Below are positions 1-5,691 of a stretch of DNA of 5,847 nt, one piece after another. The position numbers were made by a program, and so were the translations under genes. Below the pieces are notes generated by a model. It saw nothing but the letters and a program-made list of their open reading frames with translations. It ran no database searches and was not told the DNA's origin. Each line of letters begins with the position of its first letter. Position 1 is the first letter of the stretch. Source of the DNA: an uncultured Bacteroidales bacterium (GTDB lineage Bacteria; Bacteroidota; Bacteroidia; Bacteroidales; UBA932); assembly GCA_945874815.1 (NCBI GenBank), contig CAMCIE010000102.1:1-5847 (forward strand), in the 5' to 3' direction.

Positions 1-27
1 TGGAAGTATTGTTAGCAAATCTGCCAT
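1..27 (-). CDS. start of a downstream gene in the carboxyltransferase operon (partial, runs off the left edge)
   Basis: An ATG at 27-25 on the minus strand opens a reading frame that continues to the window edge and reads MADLLTILP. It begins 12 nt after the carboxyltransferase stop codon, with no terminator between, so it would be co-transcribed. In Bacteroidota the gene after a carboxyltransferase of this type is commonly a small OadG-like gamma subunit or a biotin carrier of a Na+-pumping decarboxylase. That is an expectation from gene order only, because nine residues cannot identify the protein. No Shine-Dalgarno sequence is visible, which is normal for this phylum. The frame could be chance; sequence to the left would settle it. 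Confidence 0.4.
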
Positions 28-39
28 AATGCGATGTTT

Positions 40-1602
40 TTACAATGGAAGATTATCATGTTTCTTGTATGGATTCTCCTGCTTTTTGTCTGCAAGGGCC
101 TCGAGTGCCCTGATGACGCGGAAACGGGTGTTGCGAGGCTCAATCACATCATCGATGTAGCCATAGCTTGCCGCATTGTATGGATTGCAGAAAAGGTCGT
201 TGTATTCATCCTTCTTTGCCTGGGCAGCTTCTGCCTTCCTGACAGGATCCTCGATGGCTTTGATTTCCTTTGAATAAAGAATCTCCACAGCTCCTTCAGC
301 TCCCATCACTGCAATGTTTGCAGAAGGCCATGCATAGTTGATATCTCCTCTTAACTGCTTGCAGCTCATGGTGATGTGTGCTCCACCATAGGACTTGCGA
401 AGTGTCACGGTTACTTTCGGTACAGTTGCCTCACCGTATGCATAGAGCAGTTTTGCTCCATGTGATATGATGGCTCCATACTCCTGCTGGGTACCGCAAA
501 GGAAGCCAGGTACGTCAACGAGGGAAACAAGCGGAATGTTGAACGCATCGCAGAAGCGTACAAAACGTGCGGCCTTTCGTGAAGCATTGATGTCAAGTAC
601 ACCAGCGAGTATCTTCGGCTGGTTGGCTACAATTCCGACCGACCTTCCGTTCATGTGGGCAAAGCCGATGATGATGTTCTTGGCGAAACTCTTGTGGATT
701 TCGAAGAACCTTCCGTCATCGACTATGCTTCCGATAACCTGATACATGTCATAAGGTTTATTCGGATTATCCGGGATAATGTCGTTCAGTGCATCATCCA
801 CCCTTCCTGCCGGATCGTTTGTCGGAACGAACGGGGCTTTTTCTCTGTTGTTGGATGGGATGAAACTCAGCAGGTCCTTGATGATCCGGATGCCTTCCTC
901 TTCGTTTTCGGCAGCGAAATGTGCCACTCCGCTCTTGCTTGCATGCACGCTTGCTCCGCCGAGGTCTTCCTGGGTGACTGACTCGCCTGTAACTGTCTTG
1001 ACCACTCCCGGACCTGTAAGGAACATATAGGAAGTGTCCTTGATCATGATGTTGAAATCAGTCAGGGCAGGGGAGTAAACGGCTCCTCCGGCGCATGGAC
1101 CGAAAATGCCTGAAATCTGAGGAACCACTCCTGAAGAGAGAATATTTCTTTCGAATATTTCTCCGAATCCTGCCAGCGAGCAGATTCCTTCCTGAATCCT
1201 TGCTCCGCCTGAATCATTGAGGCCGATGCAAGGTGCACCGTTGCGCATAGCCATATCCATGACCTTGCAGATTTTCTGCGCCATGGTTTCTGACATCGAA
1301 CCTCCTGAAACTGTGAAGTCCTGTGCAAATACATAAACTAGGCGACCGTCGATAGTACCTTGTCCGGTTACGACTCCGTCTCCGTCGAATTTAGTCTTTT
1401 CCATTCCGAAGTTTGTGCAGCGGTGCTGAACGAACATATCGAATTCCTCAAAGCTGCCTTCGTCAAGAAGCATCGCGAGCCTTTCGCGTGCGGTGAATTT
1501 TCCTTTTGAGTGTTGCGCATCAATTCTTTTTTGTCCGCCTCCCATTCTGGCAGAGGCTCTGCGCTCAACAAGTTCTTTAATCTTTTCCGTCTGGATGCTC
1601 AT
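40..1602 (-). CDS. mmdA: acyl-CoA carboxyltransferase subunit (methylmalonyl-CoA decarboxylase alpha / propionyl-CoA carboxylase beta)
   Basis: This protein transfers a carboxyl group between an acyl-CoA, probably methylmalonyl-CoA or propionyl-CoA, and biotin on a partner carrier protein. The 520 residues match the usual family length and hold the two crotonase-like halves. The N-terminal half has [18 protein letters not shown] (34-51), [10 protein letters not shown] (130-139) and [17 protein letters not shown] (167-183), which build the acyl-CoA site and oxyanion hole. The C-terminal half has [11 protein letters not shown] (327-337), [22 protein letters not shown] (363-384, in part) and RKSYGGAH (402-409). 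The C-terminus KKHDNLPL is typical of Bacteroidota MmdA. The frame is open back to 1710, but I chose Met at 1602 ([11 protein letters not shown]) because a promoter box at 1638-1645 puts transcription start near 1631; Met at 1620 (MQTHENMS) is an alternative. There is no biotin carboxylase gene in view, and a probable small gene follows at 12 nt, which favours the Na+-pumping decarboxylase role in the succinate-to-propionate route over a carboxylase. The family is certain; the reaction direction is inferred. Confidence 0.93.
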   Translation of the reverse strand: MSIQTEKIKELVERRASARMGGGQKRIDAQHSKGKFTARERLAMLLDEGSFEEFDMFVQHRCTNFGMEKTKFDGDGVVTGQGTIDGRLVYVFAQDFTVSGGSMSETMAQKICKVMDMAMRNGAPCIGLNDSGGARIQEGICSLAGFGEIFERNILSSGVVPQISGIFGPCAGGAVYSPALTDFNIMIKDTSYMFLTGPGVVKTVTGESVTQEDLGGASVHASKSGVAHFAAENEEEGIRIIKDLLSFIPSNNREKAPFVPTNDPAGRVDDALNDIIPDNPNKPYDMYQVIGSIVDDGRFFEIHKSFAKNIIIGFAHMNGRSVGIVANQPKILAGVLDINASRKAARFVRFCDAFNIPLVSLVDVPGFLCGTQQEYGAIISHGAKLLYAYGEATVPKVTVTLRKSYGGAHITMSCKQLRGDINYAWPSANIAVMGAEGAVEILYSKEIKAIEDPVRKAEAAQAKKDEYNDLFCNPYNAASYGYIDDVIEPRNTRFRVIRALEALADKKQENPYKKHDNLPL

Positions 1603-1637
1603 ATTTTCGTGTGTTTGCATCGTTAATAAATCGGCCG

Positions 1638-1645
1638 CAAAGATA
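1638..1645 (-). promoter_or_regulatory. Bacteroidota-type -7 promoter box for the carboxyltransferase operon
   Basis: The minus strand reads TATCTTTG, a perfect match to the TAnnTTTG -7 consensus of the primary sigma factor of Bacteroidota. Transcription would start about 5-8 nt downstream, near 1631, giving a leader of about 30 nt to the Met at 1602. No TTG -33 element lies at the usual 19-21 bp spacing; the nearest TTG (1659-1657) is only 11 bp upstream, so the -33 half is weak. The box lies inside the longest open version of the downstream frame, which argues against the far-upstream start codon at 1710. Confidence 0.6.
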
Positions 1646-1706
1646 GTATTTTTTCCCAAGAGGACTTTAAACTGTGCCACGCATAACCTGATTACACCAC
1701 AATAAA

Positions 1707-1734
1707 GCAAAAAAGGCTGCCTTGTGGCAGCCTT
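1707..1734 (-). terminator. intrinsic terminator of the TPR-yebC operon
   Basis: On the minus strand, AAGGCTGCC (1734-1726) and GGCAGCCTT (1721-1713) form a 9-bp stem, seven pairs of it GC-rich, around a 4-nt ACAA loop. A run of six T follows, beginning within the end of the stem and continuing to 1709. The stem begins 20 nt past the yebC stop and lies upstream of the carboxyltransferase promoter, so it separates the two transcription units. Read on the plus strand the stem is followed by TATTACAAT, a poor T-run, so it is mainly directional. Confidence 0.88.
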
Positions 1735-1754
1735 ATTACAATATAGTCCGGAAA

Positions 1755-2486
1755 TTACGGTTTCATCGTGGTATATACGTTCTGGACATCGTCGTCCTCC
1801 TCGATTCTCTCGATGAGTTTTTCGATATCGGCCTTATCTTCGCCTTCAAGCTCCTTGAGCTCCACGTTAGGGAGTCTTGTGAACTCTGCAGAGATAAGCT
1901 CGTAACCGTTGTCCTCGATGTATTTCTGGATTGAGTTGAAAGCAGTGAACTCACCGTAGATTACGATTTCCATCTGCTCATCCTCGTTCTCCTCCTCGAA
2001 AATCTCTTCAACACCGTAGTCAATCATTTCAAGCTCAAGCTCTTCCATATCGTAAGGCTTGTCGCTCTTCATCCTGAACATACATTTGCGGTCGAACATA
2101 TAGTCAACGCTTCCTGATGTTCCGAGGGATCCGCCGCTCTTTGTGAAATACGAACGTACGTTTGCTACAGTACGGTTGTTGTTGTCGGTTGCCGCTTCAA
2201 CGAGGACTGCGATGCCGTGAGGACCGTATCCTTCAAATACTACCTCCTTGTAATCGCTCTGGTCCTTGTCGCTTGCCCTCTTGATAGCCCTCTCGATATT
2301 GTCCTTAGGCATGTTCTCGCTCCTTGCAGTCTGGAGAAGAGCCCTCAGACGAGGGTTTCCGGTCACGTCAGGACCACCCTGTTTTACAGCTATCGTGATT
2401 TCTTTTCCAATCTTGGTGAATACGCGGGCCATGTGACCCCATCTTTTGAATTTTCTTTCCTTTCTGAATTCAAATGCACGTCCCAT
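1755..2486 (-). CDS. yebC: YebC/PmpR (TACO1) family protein
   Basis: This is a cytoplasmic protein of the YebC/TACO1 family. Members were long annotated as DNA-binding transcriptional regulators (PmpR-type); the mitochondrial homologue TACO1 activates translation, and recent bacterial work links YebC to relief of ribosome stalling. The 243 residues fit the family's usual length. The signature N-terminal domain is intact: [23 protein letters not shown] (residues 1-23, in part), [16 protein letters not shown] (23-38), [11 protein letters not shown] (44-54) and [15 protein letters not shown] (57-71). The middle domain has [22 protein letters not shown] (85-106, in part) and [12 protein letters not shown] (116-127). 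The C-terminal third is strongly acidic. The start at 2486 gives the MGRAFEFRK opening usual in Bacteroidota. Its start lies 7 nt after the stop of the TPR gene, so the two are co-transcribed, and a strong terminator follows. Family assignment is very secure; the exact molecular role in this organism is not. Confidence 0.96.
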   Translation of the reverse strand: MGRAFEFRKERKFKRWGHMARVFTKIGKEITIAVKQGGPDVTGNPRLRALLQTARSENMPKDNIERAIKRASDKDQSDYKEVVFEGYGPHGIAVLVEAATDNNNRTVANVRSYFTKSGGSLGTSGSVDYMFDRKCMFRMKSDKPYDMEELELEMIDYGVEEIFEEENEDEQMEIVIYGEFTAFNSIQKYIEDNGYELISAEFTRLPNVELKELEGEDKADIEKLIERIEEDDDVQNVYTTMKP

Positions 2487-2493
2487 ATACTAA

Positions 2494-3165
2494 TTATTTT
2501 TCGATGCGTCCGATGTACTTGTCAATATCATATCCTTCCATTGACTGAGGATACTGATCTTTGATTTTCTTGTAGAAAGAAAGTGCTTTTGACTCCTGTC
2601 CGAGCTTCTCAGCTACCAGACCAGCCTTGAGAAGGTAACCGGCAGCGAACATGTCATCACTCTGGGCAGCAGCTTTCTCGAAATATCCGAGAGCCTTGTC
2701 ATAATTCTCAAGTCCTACATAAGCATCACCAAGGCATGCAAGAGCACGGGCAGCCAGGATAGCATCCTTTCCCTTGTATGAATTCAAATATTTGATGGCG
2801 CTGTCATAGTTTCCGAGCTGGAGTTCGCAAACACCGGCATAGAGATAAACTGACTTTCCTGCCTTTGCACCATATTCATCAATGATCTGTGCGAATCCGA
2901 GAGCATTGCCGTCACCGTTGAGAGCAGTCTCGAAATCTGAATTGATGAAGCTCTGCTCCGCAGAAACCATCTGACCCTGAGCCTCGACAACTGAAGGCTG
3001 ATAAGCGAATTTGTACCAGCAGAAAATACCGGCTGCAATTACTACTGCTGCTGCAAGGGCAATGGCGAGTTTCTTTCCATTCTCCTTGAAGAAGAGCTCT
3101 GTTTTGGAAACTGCCTCGGCAACTACCTCAGCGTTCTCATTTTTGATTTCTTTTTCTTTAGCCAT
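2494..3165 (-). CDS. membrane-anchored tetratricopeptide-repeat protein, YfgM-like
   Basis: The 223-residue protein has a charged cytoplasmic N-terminus (1-32), one transmembrane helix (about 33-51, rich in Ala, Ile and Val) and a helical repeat domain that would face the periplasm. TPR-like helix pairs are visible at about 104-131 (LQLGNYDSAIKYL), 138-168 (LACLGDAYVGLENYDKAL) and 173-206 (LVAEKLGQESKALSFYKKI). The segment FFKENGKKLAIAL before the helix closely resembles the same region of E. coli YfgM, a SecYEG-associated chaperone partner of similar size and topology, so a role in handling exported proteins is a reasonable inference. In Bacteroidota such proteins are usually annotated only as tetratricopeptide repeat protein. 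No signal-peptidase or lipobox site is seen, so the helix should stay as an anchor. It is the first gene of an operon with yebC. The ATG at 3165 follows an A/T-rich leader without a Shine-Dalgarno sequence. TPR and topology are clear; YfgM orthology is tentative. Confidence 0.9.
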   Translation of the reverse strand: MAKEKEIKNENAEVVAEAVSKTELFFKENGKKLAIALAAAVVIAAGIFCWYKFAYQPSVVEAQGQMVSAEQSFINSDFETALNGDGNALGFAQIIDEYGAKAGKSVYLYAGVCELQLGNYDSAIKYLNSYKGKDAILAARALACLGDAYVGLENYDKALGYFEKAAAQSDDMFAAGYLLKAGLVAEKLGQESKALSFYKKIKDQYPQSMEGYDIDKYIGRIEK

Positions 3166-3227
3166 AATATTATTACATTTTTAATTGTCATTCGGGTGCG
3201 GAATCTGGTAAAACCGCAAACAGCGCG

Positions 3228-3258
3228 CAAATTTAGGAAATATCGAGCAAAAAACCAA
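3228..3258 (-). promoter_or_regulatory. Bacteroidota-type promoter of the TPR-yebC operon
   Basis: On the minus strand a TTG (3258-3256) is followed after exactly 20 bp by TAAATTTG (3235-3228). This matches both halves of the Bacteroidota primary promoter, TTG at -33 and TAnnTTTG at -7, at the accepted spacing. Transcription would start near 3222, giving a 5' leader of roughly 57 nt before the TPR start codon at 3165. It is the best-formed promoter in the window. It lies back-to-back with the nhaA promoter, and the two upstream elements are close enough that RNA polymerase binding could interfere. Confidence 0.72.
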
Positions 3259-3288
3259 TTAAAATATACTCTTCTTCATTAAAATGAC

Positions 3289-3296
3289 TAAATTTG
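3289..3296 (+). promoter_or_regulatory. Bacteroidota-type -7 promoter box for nhaA
   Basis: The plus strand reads TAAATTTG, a perfect TAnnTTTG match and the same 8-mer as in the divergent promoter. Transcription would start near 3302, leaving a short leader of about 18 nt before the nhaA ATG at 3321. No TTG is found 19-21 bp upstream (the region reads ACTCTTC), so the -33 element is poor. A weak -33 may mean help from an activator, but the sequence does not show an operator. Confidence 0.6.
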
Positions 3297-3320
3297 CCGA
3301 CCATTTTTAACTGGTAAATT

Positions 3321-4673
3321 ATGCAACAGGTACAGACAACGAACTACAGCTTCATCAGCAAAATCAAGAGCCATGTCAGCTCCAGCGTAATGCTCATATT
3401 ATGCACCATACTGGCACTGATTTGCGCCAATTGCCCGTTGACGGCACAGTGGTACAGTGATTTCTGGCAGAACGAAATGTCTCTGTCAATCGGCAATTTC
3501 AATTTCTTCAGCCACGGTGGACATCCGATGACTATCATGCAGGTAATCAACGACTTCCTCATGGCTATCTTCTTCCTTTCTGTAGGTCTTGAAATCAAGC
3601 GTGAAATCCTTGTCGGAGAATTGTCTTCGATGAAAAAGGCACTCCTGCCTATCATAGGCGCATGCGGAGGAATGATTGTCCCGGTATTGGTATATGCAAT
3701 CCTGTGCGGCGGCAATCCGGAAATGCACAGAGGTCTTGCCATTCCTATGGCAACTGATATCGCATTCTCCCTCGGAGTCCTGGCCATATTCAGTACAAGA
3801 GTCCCTGTCGGACTGAAAGTCTTCCTGGCAGCACTTGCCGTTGCCGATGACCTTGGCGGCATCATCGTCATAGCGCTTTTCTATTCGTCCGACATAAATG
3901 TGACATTCATCATACTGTCGCTGCTCTGCGTAGTCGTGATGGCTGTGGCAAACTGGCGGAAAGTCCGCGGCAAAGCCTTCTATCTCATTGTAGGACTGGT
4001 ACTTTGGTACACTATGCTCAATTCAGGAATACATGCAACGATTGCCGGCGTTATCGTAGCATTCTGCGTCCCTGCAACTCTCAAGAGGGGTACAGGATAT
4101 TATCTTGAGCGTATCCGCGGGCATATAAGCAATTTTCCTGTCATAGATATAGACAAGAAAAAAACGGTAGTCCTGACACATGACCAGATACATACCTTGA
4201 AGAGTATCGAATCTGCTGCCGACAAACTCATCAGCCCGCTCCAGGATCTCGAGGACAACCTTCAGGGACTGATCAATTGGTTTGTCATTCCAATTTTTGC
4301 ATTTGCAAATGCCGGTGTCGCACTCAGCGGCATGACCATAGGAGACGTCTTTTCAGGAGTCAGCCTGGCAGTCATGCTCGGCCTTGTTGTGGGAAAATTC
4401 GTCGGAGTATTCTCGTTCTCATGGATCAGTGTGAAACTCAAGATAGTATCTCTTCCGGAGGGAGCGACCTGGAAGGCATTTGCCAGCGTCTGCGTTCTTT
4501 GCGGCATCGGCTTCACAGTCTCAATGTTCATCTCCGACCTCTCTTTCTCCTCTCTGGGTGCTGAGGGAGCTCATCTGCTGAACAATGCCAAGCTCGGTAT
4601 CCTCTGCGGATCGCTCATCGCGGCTGTCCTTGGAGCCTTCCTGCTTAACAAGACACTTCCGAAGAAGAATTAA
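3321..4673 (+). CDS. nhaA: NhaA-type Na+/H+ antiporter
   Basis: This inner-membrane antiporter exports Na+ (or Li+) in exchange for H+, serving pH and sodium homeostasis. Comparison with remembered E. coli NhaA gives a constant offset of 13 residues through the first two thirds. E78 corresponds to E91 (VGLEIKREI), D133 to D146 (ATDIAFSLGV), the ion-binding pair D163/D164 to D176/D177 (AVADDLGGI), and the pH-response H225 to H238 (NSGIHATIAGV). Lys300 corresponds to K359 (VVGKFVGV). The C-terminal signature CGIGFTVSMFIS and the FAFANAGV motif are present, and repeated hydrophobic segments fit the 12-helix fold. At 450 residues it exceeds the 388 of the E. coli protein, mainly through about 46 extra residues in the cytoplasmic loop before the FAFANAGV helix; other bacterial NhaA proteins also have a longer loop here. 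The gene is monocistronic, diverges from the TPR-yebC operon, and converges on the CDF gene 31 bp away. The start is supported by the promoter box at 3289-3296. It looks fully functional. Confidence 0.96.
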   Translation: MQQVQTTNYSFISKIKSHVSSSVMLILCTILALICANCPLTAQWYSDFWQNEMSLSIGNFNFFSHGGHPMTIMQVINDFLMAIFFLSVGLEIKREILVGELSSMKKALLPIIGACGGMIVPVLVYAILCGGNPEMHRGLAIPMATDIAFSLGVLAIFSTRVPVGLKVFLAALAVADDLGGIIVIALFYSSDINVTFIILSLLCVVVMAVANWRKVRGKAFYLIVGLVLWYTMLNSGIHATIAGVIVAFCVPATLKRGTGYYLERIRGHISNFPVIDIDKKKTVVLTHDQIHTLKSIESAADKLISPLQDLEDNLQGLINWFVIPIFAFANAGVALSGMTIGDVFSGVSLAVMLGLVVGKFVGVFSFSWISVKLKIVSLPEGATWKAFASVCVLCGIGFTVSMFISDLSFSSLGAEGAHLLNNAKLGILCGSLIAAVLGAFLLNKTLPKKN

Positions 4674-4704
4674 TATCAATAGGCTGAACTACTGAAGTCA
4701 GCGT

Positions 4705-5604
4705 CTATTCCGCATTAATATCCGGCTCGATATGCAGAGAAATCTGTGTCATCGGGCCGAATTCTTTTTTCATGGCCTTCTCGACTTTTGTGGTAATGTC
4801 GTGAGCAGTAGCCACATTCAGAGTTGGATCCACAACAATATGGGCGTCAATAATCACGGAATTGCCATTCTTCCTGGTCTTGAGCTCATGAATGTCATGT
4901 ACTCCGTCAACAGCCTTTCCAATGCTCACAATCTTGTTCTCTTCTTCATCCGGAAGGGAAGTCTCAAGCAGGTCCTTTATGCAAGGAATGGACATTTTCA
5001 CGGCGATGTAAATTATGGCGATGCTGATGCAGCATGAAGCAATCGGGTCAAGCATAGACCATTTGTCTCCCAGAAGCATTGCTCCGCCTATACCAAGCAG
5101 TGAGCCGATTGATGAAAGGGCATCGGACCTGTGGTGCCATGCATTAGCAACAAGTGCCTGACTTTCAACGCGGTTGGCCACCCTCATCGTAGCCCGATAA
5201 ATTGCTTCCTTCGCTATGATGGATATGGCAGCTGCAATCAGGGCAATCATTCCCGGACGTGCCACAGCCTCACCCCTGGCAATGCTGATGATGGACTGGA
5301 TTCCCGAAGACATGAGTTCGGCACCCACAATGACCAGAATGATGCTTACTATAAGAGTGGCGAATGTCTCGAACTTGCCGTGTCCGAAATCATGGTCGCA
5401 ATCCTTCTCCTTTGAAGACAGGTGGACGAATATCAGTATGATTACGTCACTCAGAAGGTCTGACAGTGAATGGATTCCGTCTGCAACCATTGCCGCACTC
5501 TTTCCGATGATTCCTGCGAGAATCTTGCAAATTGTGAGCACGATATTCACCAGAGACCCCCAGAGGGTAATGTTCTGTATCTGTTTTTCTCTGCTGTTCA
5601 TCAT
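4705..5604 (-). CDS. cation diffusion facilitator (CDF) family metal exporter
   Basis: CDF proteins are inner-membrane antiporters that move divalent metals (Zn, Fe, Mn, Co or Cd) out of the cytoplasm in exchange for protons. The 299 residues fit the compact FieF/YiiP-like type with six helices and a cytoplasmic dimerisation domain. Helix 2 carries ADGIHSLSDLLSD (41-53), giving metal ligands H45 and D49; helix 5 carries AWHHRSDALSS (155-165), giving H157 and D161. DHDFGHGKFE (70-79) is the conserved loop after helix 2. The C-terminal domain has the family landmarks LPDEEE, DIHELKTRKNG, DAHIVVD, AHDIT and SLHIEP, the last four resembling the metal-binding region of YiiP. An HxxxD/HxxxD site is usual for Zn-type CDFs, but substrate cannot be fixed from motifs. 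Two adjacent ATGs (5604 and 5601) are possible starts. The upstream ATG overlaps the stop of a 15-codon frame, and no Shine-Dalgarno sequence precedes it directly. No clear promoter is seen, so the gene may depend on readthrough of the upstream hairpin. Confidence 0.95.
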   Translation of the reverse strand: MMNSREKQIQNITLWGSLVNIVLTICKILAGIIGKSAAMVADGIHSLSDLLSDVIILIFVHLSSKEKDCDHDFGHGKFETFATLIVSIILVIVGAELMSSGIQSIISIARGEAVARPGMIALIAAAISIIAKEAIYRATMRVANRVESQALVANAWHHRSDALSSIGSLLGIGGAMLLGDKWSMLDPIASCCISIAIIYIAVKMSIPCIKDLLETSLPDEEENKIVSIGKAVDGVHDIHELKTRKNGNSVIIDAHIVVDPTLNVATAHDITTKVEKAMKKEFGPMTQISLHIEPDINAE

Positions 5605-5648
5605 AAGCGAATATATTGAAAAAGAACTGCGAAGTTAATACTTTTCAT
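5601..5648 (-). CDS. candidate 15-residue leader peptide overlapping the CDF start
   Basis: A short minus-strand frame encodes MKSINFAVLFQYIRL and ends in a TGA whose first two bases are the last two of the CDF start codon, an ATGA overlap. A GGAGG (5657-5653) precedes its ATG by 4 nt, which stands out because the other starts here have no recognisable Shine-Dalgarno sequence. The frame lies in and just beyond the 5625-5663 hairpin, whose 5' arm contains the GGAGG. If translated, it could couple ribosomes to the CDF start or open the hairpin. The peptide resembles nothing I recognise. A frame this short can arise by chance, and the 4-nt spacing is slightly tight, so this is a hypothesis. Confidence 0.3.
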   Translation of the reverse strand: MKSINFAVLFQYIRL

Positions 5649-5663
5649 ATTACCTCCGCAGTT
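5619..5663 (-). terminator. long hairpin with T-run between the surface-protein gene and the CDF gene
   Basis: On the minus strand AACTGCGGAGGTAAT (5663-5649) pairs with ATTAACTTCGCAGTT (5639-5625) around a 9-nt loop. This makes a 15-position stem with one G-T pair and one G-A mismatch, and C then TTTTT (to 5619) follows. That is the form of an intrinsic terminator, and it begins 28 nt after the stop of the gene to the right, so it most simply ends that transcript. Its 3' end is only about 15 nt before the CDF start codon, leaving no room for a separate CDF promoter downstream of it. It may therefore also act as an attenuator or a translation-control hairpin. Confidence 0.65.
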
Positions 5664-5691
5664 TTCGTTGTTTTTTGTACAATCAGGCCTC

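Noticed and set aside
34..1030. Several plus-strand open frames (for example 34-273, 467-742, 655-981, 779-1030) opposite the carboxyltransferase
   Set aside because: They are antisense to a clearly conserved coding frame, resemble no family, and overlap each other; they are by-products of the codon pattern of the real gene.
2217..2564. Plus-strand frame of 115 codons across yebC and the TPR gene end
   Set aside because: It runs antisense over two well-supported genes and their junction, with no similarity to any family I recognise.
3205..3318. Repeated CTGGTAAA (3205-3212 and 3311-3318) flanking the divergent promoters, considered as operator half-sites
   Set aside because: It is a single 8-mer pair in direct orientation in A/T-rich DNA, with no dyad symmetry and unequal distances from the two start sites; chance is sufficient.
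3344..3871. A 175-codon minus-strand frame opposite the 5' part of nhaA
   Set aside because: The nhaA frame contains invariant family residues throughout this stretch. The antisense product has no recognisable domain, and no promoter box was noted for it.
4683..4702. GCTGA/TCAGC inverted repeat between nhaA and the CDF gene as a terminator
   Set aside because: The stem is only 5 bp with a 10-nt loop, and neither strand has a T-run after it.
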